Positions 46,735 through 56,999 are shown, counted from the stretch's first letter. The stretch is 64,000 bases of DNA from Actinacidiphila acididurans (GCF_016918855.1 NZ_JADKYB010000004.1:477961-541960), one strand, 5' to 3'. Program-made: numbers and translations. The notes: generated from the sequence alone by a model not told the origin.

Positions 46735-48186
46735 TCACAGTCCGTACTCCTTCCAACGCCGCGTCACCCGGTCGTGGGTCTCCGGGTCCGACAGCACCAT
46801 CTCCGGCCAGCCCCCGTCACGCGTGTACCCCTCCTCGGGGAGTTTGCGCGTGGCGTCGATACCCGCCTTGCCGCCCCAGAACTGCTGGTACGAGGCGTGG
46901 TCGAGGTGGTCGACGGGGCCCTCGACCACGGTCAGGTCGCGGGAGTAGTCGGTGTTGCCCAGCGCCCGCCAGGCCACCTCGTGCAGGTTCTGGACGTCGC
47001 AGTCGGCGTCCACCACGACGATCAGCTTGGTGAGCGACATCATGTGGGCGCCCCAGATCGCGTGCATCACCTTCTGCGCGTGCTTGGGGTACTTCTTGTC
47101 GATCGAGACGATCGCGCAGTTGTGGAAGCCGCCCGCCTCGGGCAGGTGGTAGTCCACGACGTCCGGCACGATGATCTTCAGCAGCGGCAGGAAGAACCGC
47201 TCGGTGGCCCGGCCCAGCGGCCCGTCCTCGGTGGGCGGCCGGCCCACCACGATCGACTGGAACAGCGGGCGCTTGCGCATGGTGACGCACTCGACGGTCA
47301 GCGCCGGGAAGGGCTCCTGCGGGGTGTAGAAGCCGGTGTGGTCGCCGAACGGCCCCTCCGGCAGCATCTTCCCCGGCTCCAGCCAGCCCTCCACCACCAC
47401 CTCGGCCTGCGCGGGCACCTGGAGCGGCACGGTCCTGCAGTCCACCAGCTCCACCCGCTTGCCCTGCACGAAGCCGGCGAACAGGTACTCGTCGATGTCA
47501 CCGGGCAGCGGCGCGGTCGCCGCGTAGGTGACCGCCGGCGGGCAGCCGAAGGCGATGGCCACGGGCAGCCGCTCGCCGCGCCGGGCCGCGGTCTGGTAGT
47601 GGTTGCGGCTGTCCTTGTGGATCTGCCAGTGCATGCCGATGGTGGTGCGGTCGTGCCGCTGAAGCCGGTACAGGCCGAGGTTGCGCACCCCGGTCTCCGG
47701 GTCCTTGGTGTGGGTCAGGCCCAGGTTGAAGAACGAACCGCCGTCCTGCGGCCAGGTGAACAGCGCGGGCAGCGCGTCCAGGTCCACGTCGTCGCCGGTG
47801 AGCACGACCTCCTGCACGGGGGCGTCCTTCACCTTCTTCGGCGGCACGTGCATCATCCCGGCGAGCTTGCCGAACGCCTCGCGCACCCCGACGAAGCCGT
47901 GCGGCAACTCGGGCTTGAGCAGCCCGGCGATCTTCTCGCCGATCTCGGCGTACGAGTCCAGGCCCAGCGCCTTCAGCAGCCGGCGGTCGGTGCCGTACAC
48001 GTTCATCGCCAGCGGCGCGATCGAGCCGCGGACGTTCTCGAACAGCAGCGCGGGGCCGCCCGCCTTGTTGACCCGGTCGGTGATCTCGCCGACCTCCAGA
48101 TACGGGTCCACCTCGGCGCGGATCCGCTTGAGGTCGCCGTCCTTCTCCAGGGCCCGGAGAAAGGAGCGGAGATCGTCGTAAGCCAT
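46735..48186 (-). CDS. UbiD-family menaquinone biosynthesis decarboxylase
   Basis: This 483-residue UbiD-type decarboxylase has the family stretches GGPALLFENVRGS, FNLGLTHTKDPETGVRNLGLYR and GPFGDHTGFYTPQEPFP. It needs the prenylated flavin made by a UbiX enzyme, probably the product of 38086-38841. Together they would remove the carboxyl group of the ring precursor in late menaquinone synthesis. ATG 48186 is the start. Confidence 0.92.
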   Translation of the reverse strand: MAYDDLRSFLRALEKDGDLKRIRAEVDPYLEVGEITDRVNKAGGPALLFENVRGSIAPLAMNVYGTDRRLLKALGLDSYAEIGEKIAGLLKPELPHGFVGVREAFGKLAGMMHVPPKKVKDAPVQEVVLTGDDVDLDALPALFTWPQDGGSFFNLGLTHTKDPETGVRNLGLYRLQRHDRTTIGMHWQIHKDSRNHYQTAARRGERLPVAIAFGCPPAVTYAATAPLPGDIDEYLFAGFVQGKRVELVDCRTVPLQVPAQAEVVVEGWLEPGKMLPEGPFGDHTGFYTPQEPFPALTVECVTMRKRPLFQSIVVGRPPTEDGPLGRATERFFLPLLKIIVPDVVDYHLPEAGGFHNCAIVSIDKKYPKHAQKVMHAIWGAHMMSLTKLIVVVDADCDVQNLHEVAWRALGNTDYSRDLTVVEGPVDHLDHASYQQFWGGKAGIDATRKLPEEGYTRDGGWPEMVLSDPETHDRVTRRWKEYGL

Positions 48187-48248
48187 GCTCCTAGTCTTCC
48201 ATCCCGGGTGCCCGAGTCCTGCGGTGCGGGTACGCCCGGCGTACGGCG

Positions 48249-48324
48249 CCCAGCTCGGGTGGTCTCGGCACGCTGCCGAGCGAGCGATGCATCGTGGCTG
48301 GTCGCGCAGTTCCCCGCGCCCCTT
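48249..48324. repeat. Dispersed palindromic repeat, copy c
   Basis: This copy lies in the 206-bp gap between the divergent UbiD and PLDc_N genes. It shows CCAGCTCGGGTGGT at the left end and TGGCTGGTCGCGCAGTTCC toward the right. A short hairpin extension GCGCCCCTTCGGGGCGC follows (48317-48333). Confidence 0.75.
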
Positions 48325-48392
48325 CGGGGCGCCGCCCCCTGGCGGGGCTGGTTACCCTGGGATGGTCAACACAGGGCGACGTGGGGGGACTC

Positions 48393-48746
48393 ATGCTGCG
48401 GTCAATGCCGTATCTGCTGCTGGTCGCGCTGTGGATCTACGCCTTGGTGGACTGTCTGGGCACCCCGCCGTCGCAGGTGCGGGGGCTGCCCAAGGTGGTG
48501 TGGCTGCTGATCGTGATGCTGCTGGGCTGGGCGCTGGTCGGCCCGCTGGCGTGGCTGTTCCTCGGCAAGCGGCGCGGCCTGCTGCCGGCCGGCCCGGGCT
48601 GGCAGGCCCCCTACCGCGAGCAGGAACCGGAGCCGGCCCGGCCGTGGATAGCCCCCGACGACAACCCCGAGTTCCTGCGGGCGCTCTCCGAACGGATCCA
48701 GCGGATGCGGGACCGGCGCGACGGGCCGCCGTCCGAGGGCGAGTGA
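48393..48746 (+). CDS. PLDc_N-type small membrane protein
   Basis: This 117-residue protein has two hydrophobic helices (about 5-22 and 33-55) with the PLDc_N signature (LLLVALWIYALVDCL and KVVWLLIVMLLGWALVGPLAWL). A charged tail follows. This N-terminal domain occurs in cardiolipin synthases but also alone, as here. GGGGGAC precedes ATG 48393. Confidence 0.82.
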   Translation: MLRSMPYLLLVALWIYALVDCLGTPPSQVRGLPKVVWLLIVMLLGWALVGPLAWLFLGKRRGLLPAGPGWQAPYREQEPEPARPWIAPDDNPEFLRALSERIQRMRDRRDGPPSEGE

Positions 48747-48797
48747 GCCCGGGGACGACGGCCCGTTCGGTTCCATGCGTACGGCTCGGACGGGGGC

Positions 48798-49883
48798 TCA
48801 GACGCCCGCGTACGAGTGCTTGCCGGTGACGAAGATGTTCACGCCGTAGTAGTTGAACAGGAAGCACGCGAAGGCGATCAGCGCCAGGTAGGCGGCCTTG
48901 CGGCCCTTCCAGCCGGCGGTGGCCCGGGCGTGCAGGTAGCCGGCGTAGGCGACCCAGGTGATGAAGGACCAGGTCTCCTTCGGGTCCCACTCCCAGTAGT
49001 GGCCCCACGCGGCCTGCGCCCAGATCGCGCCCGCGATGATGGTGAACGTCCACAGCGGGAAGACCAGGGCGTTCATCCGGTAGGCGAACTTGTCCAGGGT
49101 GGCCGCGGCCGGCAGCCGCCGCATGATGTCGCCCCAGCGGCCGTCCTGCGCCCGGCCCGCGGTCACCGCCACCTCGTAGTGGTCGCGGAACAGGTAGAGC
49201 ATGGTGCCGACCGCCGCGAGGTAGAACACCGCGCCGGAGATGATGGCGCACGAGACGTGGATCCACAGCCAGTACGAGTGCAGGGCCGGCACGAGCTGCT
49301 CGCTGGAGGTGTAGAGCACCGACAGCGCCAGGCCCAGGTCGAGCAGCACCGAGGTGGTCAGGAAGAGGCCGATCCAGCGCACGTTCTTGCCGAGCGCGAG
49401 CAGCACCAGGTACGCGCCGACCGCCACCATGCCGAAAGTGGTGGAGAACTCGTACATGTTGCCCCAGGGGGCGCGCTGCACGGACGCGGCGCGCATGATC
49501 ACGCCGCCGAAGTGCAGCAGCCAGGCCACCACCGTGAAGGAGACGGCGATCCGCCCGTACAGGTCGCCGCGCTCGCTGTCGCCGGCCGCGCCCGGGCCGT
49601 CGGCGATGCCGCGGTCGCTGGACGAGGCGCGGGTGACGACCTTGGGCCGCTCCAGGGTGGTGGTGCCGCCGTCACGCCGGATGACCTGGACGGTGACGGC
49701 GGGCGCCGCCGCCGCTTCCTCTCCGGCCAGTGCCGCGGACTGCACGGCGACCTTGCTGCGGCCGCCGAAGACCCACTCGGCGAGGTGGGCGAGGAAGGCG
49801 AGCACGTAGACGAACATCGCCGAGCGGATCAGGTAGTTGCTGTAGTTCGCGAAGTTCTCGTTGACCGCGGCAGCGATGTTCAC
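48798..49883 (-). CDS. ccsB: Cytochrome c biogenesis protein CcsB/ResC
   Basis: This 361-residue membrane protein is the heme-handling half of cytochrome c synthetase system II. The heme-facing WGxxWxWDPKE stretch (GHYWEWDPKETWSFITW) is present, and conserved histidines lie in nearby helices. It starts in a GTGA overlap with the resB stop, so the two subunits are made together. It is the last gene of its operon. Confidence 0.93.
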   Translation of the reverse strand: MNIAAAVNENFANYSNYLIRSAMFVYVLAFLAHLAEWVFGGRSKVAVQSAALAGEEAAAAPAVTVQVIRRDGGTTTLERPKVVTRASSSDRGIADGPGAAGDSERGDLYGRIAVSFTVVAWLLHFGGVIMRAASVQRAPWGNMYEFSTTFGMVAVGAYLVLLALGKNVRWIGLFLTTSVLLDLGLALSVLYTSSEQLVPALHSYWLWIHVSCAIISGAVFYLAAVGTMLYLFRDHYEVAVTAGRAQDGRWGDIMRRLPAAATLDKFAYRMNALVFPLWTFTIIAGAIWAQAAWGHYWEWDPKETWSFITWVAYAGYLHARATAGWKGRKAAYLALIAFACFLFNYYGVNIFVTGKHSYAGV

Positions 49884-51754
49884 GCGCGGGCTCCTTCGTC
49901 GTGAGGTGCGTCGTCGCTGAGAGGTGGTTCTTCCGGTTCCGGTACGTCTTCCGATACGGCTTCCGGTACGTCTTCGGGTACGGCTTCCGGTACGTCGGGG
50001 TCGTCGGGCCGCACGGGCGCGTCGGGCAGGATCTGCACGGCCACGTCCCCGAGCTCGTCGGCGATCCTCGCGGACTCGCTGCGGCCCAGGCCGCCCATCT
50101 CGACCAGGGTGCCGCCGCCGTCGGCGGGCAGCGCCCGGACCCAGATCCGGCGGCGCTGGACGAACAGCGACAGCGCCAGGCCCAGGATCGCCAGCGCGCC
50201 GCTGACCAGCGCGGTGGCGTCGCCGGACTGGTGGGAGACGGTGAAGCTGGCCCACGGCGTGACGCCGTTGAAGGTGAGCGAGCCGGCGCCGTCGGGCAGC
50301 GTCATCTTCTCGCCGGGCCGCAGGACCACGCCCTTCACGCCGGTCTTGGTGTTGAACTGGAACTGCTTCATGTGCTGGGTGTCGAGCTGGTACACGTTCT
50401 GCGCGATGCCCGAGTCCAGGCCGAGGTCGCCGTGGTAGGCGGTCAGGAACAGCAGCGGCTGGAGGTCCTGCGGGAACACCGAGATGGGCCCGCGGGAGGG
50501 GTCGCCGGTGGGCGTGAAGATGCCGCTGAAGCCGAGTTGGTCGGGCTTGCCGTCCTTGCCCAGCGCGTCCGGGACCTTGACCACGCCGGTGGAGGTGATG
50601 TTGGTGTCCTGCGGCAGGAACGGCACCGGGCCCTGGTAGGCGACGTTGCCCTGGCCGTCCTTGACGGTGACCTGGGGCGCGTAGCCGTGCGAGATCAGGT
50701 AGACCTTCTCGCCGCCGATGCTCAGCGGGTGGTTCTCCGAGATGGCGCCCTTGACCTGCTTGCCGTCCGGGCCGTTCCAGTAGTGGATGTCGGCCTGGAA
50801 CTTCAGGGCGGTGCCCTTCTCCGGGCCGGAGGTGGCGTACCGGGCCTCGAAGTTGTCCAGGTGGAAACCGAAGGGCTTGAGGTCGTCGCCGTTGTAGAGG
50901 GTGGAGGAGGTGAAGTCGTCGTACTCGGTGAGGTTGTTGACGAAGTCGCTGCCCTGCACGATCAGCTTGCCGCCCTGGGCGTTGTTGAGCGAGGTGACCG
51001 CGAAGGCGATCAGCAGGCCGAACAGGGCGACGTGGAAGAGCAGGTTGCCGGCCTCGCGCAGGTAGCCCTTCTCGGCGGCGACCGCGGTGCCGCCGGTGCC
51101 TCCGGTACCGCCGCCGGTGCTGATCCGGAACCTGCGGCCCTTCAGCACCCGCTCGGCCGCCCGGGTGACCTCCTCGGGCGTCGCCTCGGTACGCCAGGTG
51201 GTGTACGCCGGCAGGCGGGTGAGATTGCGGGGCGCGGCCGGCGGCCGGGACCGCAGCTGGCCCACGAACTGCCAGGTGCGCGGGACGATGCAGCCGGCCA
51301 GCGAGACGAACAGCAGGATGTAGATGGCCGAGAACCACGGCGAGCTGTAGACGTGGAACATCCCCAGCCGCTCGTAGAGCGGGCTGATGGTGGGGTGCGC
51401 CTTCTTGAACGTGTCGACCTTGAGCTGGTCGGAGTGCTGCGGGATGAGCGAGCCGGGGATGGCCGCCAGCGACAGCAGGAACAGCAGGATCAGCGCGATC
51501 CGCATCGAGGTGAGCTGCCGCCACATCCAGCGCAGCCAGCCCAGGACACCGAGCGCCGGCATCGCCGACAGGCTCTCCACCGGGGCGGTGCTGAGCTGGG
51601 CACCGGCCGCGCCCAGACCGTCGGGTCCGTCCTCCCCGGGCTCCGGGGAGTTCTGGTCCCGCTGTGCGCCCCGGACGTCCTGGGCCTGCTGACCCTCCTC
51701 GGGGGGCCCGTCGGAGCCTGCGCGCGCGTCTCCGGTCTTGTGCGTGATGCTCAT
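49880..51754 (-). CDS. resB: Cytochrome c biogenesis protein ResB
   Basis: This 624-residue protein has three hydrophobic helices in the first 260 residues and one near 525-545. A large extracytoplasmic domain lies between them. The N-terminus has a 60-residue hydrophilic extension. The C-terminus has acidic VPE(A/D)-type repeats encoded by short DNA repeats near 49935-49995. It partners CcsB in ligating heme to apocytochrome. Confidence 0.92.
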   Translation of the reverse strand: MSITHKTGDARAGSDGPPEEGQQAQDVRGAQRDQNSPEPGEDGPDGLGAAGAQLSTAPVESLSAMPALGVLGWLRWMWRQLTSMRIALILLFLLSLAAIPGSLIPQHSDQLKVDTFKKAHPTISPLYERLGMFHVYSSPWFSAIYILLFVSLAGCIVPRTWQFVGQLRSRPPAAPRNLTRLPAYTTWRTEATPEEVTRAAERVLKGRRFRISTGGGTGGTGGTAVAAEKGYLREAGNLLFHVALFGLLIAFAVTSLNNAQGGKLIVQGSDFVNNLTEYDDFTSSTLYNGDDLKPFGFHLDNFEARYATSGPEKGTALKFQADIHYWNGPDGKQVKGAISENHPLSIGGEKVYLISHGYAPQVTVKDGQGNVAYQGPVPFLPQDTNITSTGVVKVPDALGKDGKPDQLGFSGIFTPTGDPSRGPISVFPQDLQPLLFLTAYHGDLGLDSGIAQNVYQLDTQHMKQFQFNTKTGVKGVVLRPGEKMTLPDGAGSLTFNGVTPWASFTVSHQSGDATALVSGALAILGLALSLFVQRRRIWVRALPADGGGTLVEMGGLGRSESARIADELGDVAVQILPDAPVRPDDPDVPEAVPEDVPEAVSEDVPEPEEPPLSDDAPHDEGARA

Positions 51755-51759
51755 GGGTT

Positions 51760-52533
51760 TCAGAATCCTGGAGTGAAGCCGCTGGACCAGATCTGCATCT
51801 GGTAGGTGATGTGGTCCCAAACGCCGGTGAGCAGCAGCACTCCGACGGCGACCAGCATGGCCCCGCCGGTGCGCATCACCCACACGTAGTGGCGCTTGAC
51901 CCAGGTGAAGGCGCCGAGCATACGGCGGAAGGCGACGGCCGTCACGATGAACGGCACGCCGAGACCGAGGCAGTAGAAGAACATCAGCAGCGCGCCCCGA
52001 CCGGCGCTGGCGTCGTTGAAGGCGAGCGCCTGCACCGCGCCGAGGGTCGGGCCGACGCACGGCGCCCAGCCGAAGCCGAACAGCACGCCGAGCAGGGGGG
52101 CGCCGGCCAGGCCCATGGCCGGCCGGTAGTGGAAGCGGAACTCCCGCTGGGTGAGGCCGCCGACCAGGCCGGTGAAGGCCAGGCCCAGCACGATGGTCAT
52201 CAGGCCCAGCACCATGGTGATGGTGTGCTTGTGCTCCTGGAGGGTCCAGCCGAAGTTGCCGAACAGGGCGCCGCCGGAGACGAACACCGCGCTGAAGCCG
52301 AGCACGAACAGCAGCGAGCCGGCCGCCATCCGGCCGCGCCGGGCCTCGGCGAGGTCGGAGCCGGTGATCCCGGTCACGTACGACAGGTAGCCGGGCACCA
52401 GCGGCAGCACGCAGGGCGAGAAGAACGAGATGAGCCCGGCGAACATGGCAACCGGTATGGCCGCCAGCAGCGCCCCGGTGAGCACGGTCTGGCTGGGATC
52501 GGCCGCGAGCACGGCCGGCGAACCGGCGATCAC
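51760..52533 (-). CDS. ccdA: Thiol-disulfide transporter CcdA
   Basis: This 257-residue membrane protein has six hydrophobic helices. Its two redox cysteines are in SFFSPCVLPLVPGY and FGWAPCVGPTLG. It passes electrons from cytoplasmic thioredoxin to ResA outside the membrane to keep apocytochrome cysteines reduced. It begins one base after the resA stop. Confidence 0.94.
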   Translation of the reverse strand: MIAGSPAVLAADPSQTVLTGALLAAIPVAMFAGLISFFSPCVLPLVPGYLSYVTGITGSDLAEARRGRMAAGSLLFVLGFSAVFVSGGALFGNFGWTLQEHKHTITMVLGLMTIVLGLAFTGLVGGLTQREFRFHYRPAMGLAGAPLLGVLFGFGWAPCVGPTLGAVQALAFNDASAGRGALLMFFYCLGLGVPFIVTAVAFRRMLGAFTWVKRHYVWVMRTGGAMLVAVGVLLLTGVWDHITYQMQIWSSGFTPGF

Positions 52534-52534
52534 G

Positions 52535-53143
52535 TCACTTCTCCGCCGCGATCGGGTCGATGAGCTGATTGAGTTCGCTCTCGCTGAGCGCCTTCAGCGC
52601 GCGGCCGGCGATCCGGCCCTGGCGGTCGATGACCAGGGTGGCCGGGATCGACTGGGCGTTGAGGCTGCCCTTGGGGAAGCGCAGCAGCAGGTTGCCGTCC
52701 GGGTCGTACAGGCTCGGATACGGCACCGCGAACCGCTTCTCGAACTGGCGGGCGTTGGCCGCGGCCAGGTCGCGGGTGTTGATGCCGAGGAACTGCACGC
52801 CCTTGGCCTGGTCGGCGGCCGCGACCTTGACCAGGTTCGGCGCCTCCAGCCGGCAGGGGGCGCACCACGATCCCCAGACGTTCACCACCACGACCTTGCC
52901 CTTGTAGGCGGCCAGGCTGGTCTGGGTGCCGTCGACCGTCTTGCCCGACAGGTCGGGCGCGGGCTTGCGGTCGGCGGCACTGACGGTGGTGATCTCACCG
53001 GTGCCGCTGACGAAGTTGGACTGGCCCGACGAGGAGTGCGAGGTCGACGAGCAGGCGGCGAGCGTCGACGCCAGCGCCGCGATTCCGGCCAGCACCGCGG
53101 TGCTGCGGAAAGTGCGGCGTCGGAGAGCGCGCGTAGGACTCAT
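52535..53143 (-). CDS. resA: ResA/TlpA-type thiol-disulfide lipoprotein
   Basis: This 202-residue protein has a lipobox LAAC (Cys31) and a thioredoxin fold with the active site WCAPC in VVVNVWGSWCAPCRLEAPNL. The cis-Pro loop is IPATLVID. It reduces apocytochrome c for heme attachment. It heads the resA-ccdA-resB-ccsB operon. No clear ribosome-binding site precedes ATG 53143, so it may be translated from a leaderless mRNA. Confidence 0.93.
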   Translation of the reverse strand: MSPTRALRRRTFRSTAVLAGIAALASTLAACSSTSHSSSGQSNFVSGTGEITTVSAADRKPAPDLSGKTVDGTQTSLAAYKGKVVVVNVWGSWCAPCRLEAPNLVKVAAADQAKGVQFLGINTRDLAAANARQFEKRFAVPYPSLYDPDGNLLLRFPKGSLNAQSIPATLVIDRQGRIAGRALKALSESELNQLIDPIAAEK

Positions 53144-53226
53144 GTGAAAAGTTTCGCATGTGCCTTGGGGCGATCTTGCGCACCCCCGACGTCCACCCCA
53201 AAAGCGGCATCTGCCCCAAATAAGGG

Positions 53227-54492
53227 TCAGGTGTCGGCCAGGAATTCCCGCCAGCCGCCGGTCGGGCGCTCGCCGACGTCCAGGGTACGCAGCTTCGCCA
53301 GCACCGCCGGGTCCTGGGCGTCCATCCAGTCCACGAACTGACGGAACGAGACCAGCCGCACGTCCGGGTGGCGGGCCGAGGCGATGTGCTTCAGAGCCTC
53401 CTCGACGGCGTCCATGTAGATCCCGCCGTTCCACTCCTCGAAGTGGTTGCCGATGTAGAAGGGGGCGCGGTTGGTCTCGTACGCCCGCTGGAAGCCGGCG
53501 AGGTACGAAGCGGTCGCCTGGCTGCGCCAGCCGGGGTAATTGCGCGGGTCGGACCGGGTGGCCGCGTGCGACTGATTGGCCAGCATGTTGTAGTCCATGG
53601 ACAGCACCTCGAAGCGGTGTCCGGGAAAGGGGATGAGCTGCAGCGGCAGGTCCCACACGCCGTGTTTCTTCTCCGGCCAGACCTGGATGCCGCCGGGCGA
53701 GCTGGCGTCGTACCGCCAGCCGAGTTCGGCGGCGGTGGGCAACAGGTTGTGCTGGCCGAGCAGGCAGGGGGTGCGCCCTCCGACGAGTTCCTTCTCGTAG
53801 TCGAAGGGCAGCGGGTCCTGGTCGTGCCAGCCGGTGGCGGTCTTCCAGGAGGTGACGAAACCTTTTGCCTGCTCGATCTCGCTGTGCCAGTCGGCCGGGG
53901 TCCAGTGCGCGACGCTGCCGTGGCCGCCGCAGAAGTGGCCGTTGAAGTGGGTGCCGATCTCGTGGCCGTCGAGCCAGGCCTGCCGGATGTTGTCCAGGGT
54001 CGCCCGCAGGTGCTCGTTGGTGAGGTAGCCGATGTCGGAGGCGCCCGGGGGGTTGTTGGGCGGGGCGTAGTGCAGCTTCTCCTGCTCGGGCAGCAGGTAG
54101 AGGCCGGACAGGAAGAAGGTCATGGTGGCGCCGTGGTCGGCGGCGAGCTTGCGGAACCGCGGGAAGAGGCCGTTGCCGACCTCGCCGGCACCGTCCCAGG
54201 AGAAGATCACGAACTGCGGTGGCGTCTGGCCGGGCTCCAGCCGCTCGGCCACCGGCTGATTGGGTTGCGGCCCGGTGTGCGCGGTCGACCCGTCCCCGAT
54301 CAGGGTCACCGCCTGGTGCGGCGCGCGGGTCCGGCCGGTCCCCCCGGCCGGCCCACCCCCCGCGCCGTGCGGAACGTGCGGGGCGGACTCACCCGTCCCG
54401 CCGGAACTGCTGGCCCCGCATCCGGCTGCGGCAAGTGCGGCGGCGGCTCCCGCGGTAGTCGTCAGCAGAGTCCTTCGGCTCATCGAACTCAT
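53227..54492 (-). CDS. Secreted polysaccharide deacetylase-like lipoprotein
   Basis: This 421-residue protein has a twin-arginine-like signal SRRTLLTT, a hydrophobic segment and the lipobox AAGC. The catalytic core resembles NodB-type deacetylases: the metal aspartate in FSWDGAGEVG and the His pair in THFNGH. It also carries a Trp-rich segment. The family removes acyl groups from glycans, but the exact substrate is unknown. It lies between the histidine-phosphatase gene and resA on the same strand, with an 83-bp gap before resA. Confidence 0.82.
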   Translation of the reverse strand: MSSMSRRTLLTTTAGAAAALAAAGCGASSSGGTGESAPHVPHGAGGGPAGGTGRTRAPHQAVTLIGDGSTAHTGPQPNQPVAERLEPGQTPPQFVIFSWDGAGEVGNGLFPRFRKLAADHGATMTFFLSGLYLLPEQEKLHYAPPNNPPGASDIGYLTNEHLRATLDNIRQAWLDGHEIGTHFNGHFCGGHGSVAHWTPADWHSEIEQAKGFVTSWKTATGWHDQDPLPFDYEKELVGGRTPCLLGQHNLLPTAAELGWRYDASSPGGIQVWPEKKHGVWDLPLQLIPFPGHRFEVLSMDYNMLANQSHAATRSDPRNYPGWRSQATASYLAGFQRAYETNRAPFYIGNHFEEWNGGIYMDAVEEALKHIASARHPDVRLVSFRQFVDWMDAQDPAVLAKLRTLDVGERPTGGWREFLADT

Positions 54493-54875
54493 GTGCGATC
54501 CCCGTCCACTCGGGCGTCCCGTGGCCAACTCATCACGGAGAGCACCCAGTCATACAATCTGGTCACCCTCCATGACGTTCATAAGTTCCTCACGGTTACC
54601 TCAGAGCAGCACGTACTCTTTGGGCCCACCCGTTCGGCGCACCCCAGGGGGTGGCGGCCCCCTGCTTGCGGGTTCGCCGGGGGGCCGGCAGCCGGCAGTA
54701 CGTGATCTGGCGGTGGCTTTGTGCGCGGCGGGGTGGGCGGGACCTTCTTGCAGCGGTTCGCGCGATTAGCAGGGGCATGCCAAAATCGAGCCCATGAGAA
54801 ACCCCCTCCCGCCTGATGGGGAGGGGGTCGTGCAAGGGGGCGCCCCCTTGCGTAAAGGCAGGGCCTACCGCACGA
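54493..54875. other. 383-bp intergenic segment with terminator and palindrome
   Basis: No gene is convincing. Its left part includes the upstream region of the deacetylase gene (no clear promoter found). Its right part carries the transcription stop of the histidine-phosphatase/hemL operon. Confidence 0.6.
54801..54828 (-). terminator. Intrinsic terminator after the histidine-phosphatase gene
   Basis: A 10-bp perfect stem (54801-54810 with 54819-54828) is followed on the minus strand by TTTCTC. A perfect 20-bp palindrome GCAAGGGGGCGCCCCCTTGC lies beside it at 54832-54851. Confidence 0.8.
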
Positions 54876-55589
54876 TCACGCGCCGAACGCCTTCTGGCCG
54901 GCTTGCGGCTTGGCGCCGGCACGCAAATGGGCCGGGACGAGGTCGATCGCGGGTTCGCTGTAGCCGACGGAGACGATGCGGTCGCCCTCGAAGGTGAAGG
55001 AGGTGACGCTCGCGAGGGTGCACTGGCGCTTGCGCGGGTCGTGCCAGAGGCGGCGGCGTTCGGCGTAGGAGCGGACGATCCAGATGGGGAGCTGGTGGCT
55101 GACGCACACCGCCTCGTGGCCCAGGGCCGCGTCACGCGCGGCGCCGAGCGCGGCCATCATGCGGACGACCTGGTCGACGTAGGGCTCGCCCCAGCTCGGC
55201 CGGAAGGGGTTGCGCAGGTACTTCCAGTTGGAGGGGTTCTTCAGGGCACCGTCGCCGACCCCGAAGGTCTTGCCCTGGAAGATGTTGGCCGCCTCGATGA
55301 GCCGCTCGTCGGCGACGATGTCCAGCCCGTGCGCCTTGGCGATGGGCGTGGCCGTCTCCTGCGCCCGCTCCAGCGGCGAGGCCGAGACGTGGACCACATC
55401 CCGCCCCGCGAGGTACTCGGCGACCCGCTCGGCCATCTCGCGGCCCAGCTCCGACAGGTGGTAGCCGGGCGCCCTGCCGTACAGCACCCCGGCGGGGTTG
55501 TGCACCTCGCCGTGGCGCACCAGATGGACGACGGTCAGGTCACCGGCGGCCGGGCCGAGCCCGGAACCGGCTTCGAACGTGGAACTCAT
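54876..55589 (-). CDS. Histidine phosphatase family protein
   Basis: This 237-residue protein of the phosphoglycerate-mutase-like superfamily has the catalytic motif [10 protein letters not shown], the substrate-binding [10 protein letters not shown] and a second histidine in CVSHQLPIW. The substrate is unknown. The ATG at 55589 overlaps the hemL stop, so the two genes are co-transcribed and coupled. The association with heme synthesis is conserved in streptomycetes. Confidence 0.9.
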   Translation of the reverse strand: MSSTFEAGSGLGPAAGDLTVVHLVRHGEVHNPAGVLYGRAPGYHLSELGREMAERVAEYLAGRDVVHVSASPLERAQETATPIAKAHGLDIVADERLIEAANIFQGKTFGVGDGALKNPSNWKYLRNPFRPSWGEPYVDQVVRMMAALGAARDAALGHEAVCVSHQLPIWIVRSYAERRRLWHDPRKRQCTLASVTSFTFEGDRIVSVGYSEPAIDLVPAHLRAGAKPQAGQKAFGA

Positions 55590-56899
55590 GCGTGGGCCTC
55601 CGCTGCGGCACGTGCGGCGGCGGGCAGTGCCGCGGCGATCCGCTCCACGGCCCGCTCGTCGTGTGCGGTCGACACGAACCAGGACTCGAACGCCGACGGC
55701 GGCAGGTACACGCCCTGCGCCAGCATCGAGTGGAAGAAAGCGGTGAAGCGAAACGCCTCCTGCCGCTTGGCGTCCGCGTAGTCGCGGACCTCGGCGTCGG
55801 TGAAGAACACCGAGAACATGCTGCCCGCGCTGGACACCCGGTGGGCGACGCCCTCCTTGTTCAGCGCCTCCCCGACCAGCGCCTGCACCTCGTCCGAGAC
55901 CGCGTCCACCACCGCGTACGCCGCCTCGTCCAGCAGCCGCAGCTGCGCCAGGCCGGCCGCGGTGGCGACCGGGTTCCCGGACAGCGTGCCGGCCTGGTAG
56001 ACCGGGCCGGCCGGGGCCAGGTGCGCCATGACGTCCGCGCGCCCGCCGAAAGCGGCCGCCGGGAAGCCACCGCCCATCACCTTGCCGAAGGTCATCAGGT
56101 CCGGCGCGACCTCGTCGATCCCGTACCAGCCGGCCGGGCCGACCCGGAAGCCGGTCATGACCTCGTCGGAGATGTACAGCGCCCCGTTCTCGGCGCACAC
56201 CTGCTTCAGCCCGGCGTTGAAGCCCGGTCCGGGCGGGACGACGCCCATGTTGCCGGGCGCGGCCTCGGTGATCACGCAGGCGATCTCGCCGGGGTGGGCC
56301 CGGAAGGCCTCGCGTACGGCGTCCAGGTCGTTGTACGGCAGCACGATCGTGTCCGACGCCTGGGCACCGGTCACCCCGGGCGTGTCGGGCAGGGCGAAGG
56401 TGGCCACCCCGGACCCGGCGGCGGCCAGCAGCGCGTCCACGTGGCCGTGGTAACAGCCGGCGAACTTCACCACCTTCGACCGCCCGGTGAAGCCGCGGGC
56501 CAGCCGGATCGCCGACATGGTCGCCTCGGTGCCGGAGGACACCAGCCGCACCTGCTCCACCGGCGCCACCCGCGCCACGATCTCCTCGGCCAGCGCGACC
56601 TCGCCCTCACCGGGGGTACCGAAGGACGTACCACGGGCCACCGCGGCCTGCACGGCCGCCGTGACCTCGGGGTGGGCGTGGCCGAGGATCATCGGTCCCC
56701 AGGAGCAGACGAGGTCGACGTACTCCCGGCCGTCCGCGTCGGTCAGGTACGGGCCCTGCCCGGAGACCATGAACCGGGGTGTGCCCCCCACGGCACGGAA
56801 GGCGCGCACCGGAGAGTTCACGCCACCTGGCGTGACGACTGCGGCGCGCGCGAAGAGTTCCTGGGACACTGGTGCTTCGTAGGGATAGCTCACACCCAC
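55586..56899 (-). CDS. hemL: Glutamate-1-semialdehyde 2,1-aminomutase
   Basis: This 437-residue PLP enzyme of tetrapyrrole synthesis has the lysine-containing motif [20 protein letters not shown], the N-terminal [17 protein letters not shown] and [16 protein letters not shown]. It converts glutamate-1-semialdehyde to 5-aminolevulinate. GTG 56899 is used, with GTG 56893 as alternative. It heads a two-gene operon with the phosphatase. Confidence 0.95.
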   Translation of the reverse strand: MGVSYPYEAPVSQELFARAAVVTPGGVNSPVRAFRAVGGTPRFMVSGQGPYLTDADGREYVDLVCSWGPMILGHAHPEVTAAVQAAVARGTSFGTPGEGEVALAEEIVARVAPVEQVRLVSSGTEATMSAIRLARGFTGRSKVVKFAGCYHGHVDALLAAAGSGVATFALPDTPGVTGAQASDTIVLPYNDLDAVREAFRAHPGEIACVITEAAPGNMGVVPPGPGFNAGLKQVCAENGALYISDEVMTGFRVGPAGWYGIDEVAPDLMTFGKVMGGGFPAAAFGGRADVMAHLAPAGPVYQAGTLSGNPVATAAGLAQLRLLDEAAYAVVDAVSDEVQALVGEALNKEGVAHRVSSAGSMFSVFFTDAEVRDYADAKRQEAFRFTAFFHSMLAQGVYLPPSAFESWFVSTAHDERAVERIAAALPAAARAAAEAHA

Positions 56900-56999
56900 A
56901 TGCTCTCAAATGCCGGGCGTTGCGCCGCAACGTCTCAACCCGGCATCTGAGACGATGATCGGGTTGCATGGTTGGCTCTGCGGATGGTCGGGTAGTGGA

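Noticed and set aside
48391..51524. Minus-strand frame running through ccsB and out of frame through resB
   Set aside because: The two real proteins overlap only at GTGA, and the joined frame between them has no resB motifs.
54596..55135. Minus-strand frame overlapping the histidine-phosphatase gene and the intergenic stop
   Set aside because: Ser/Arg-rich shadow reading through the terminator stem.
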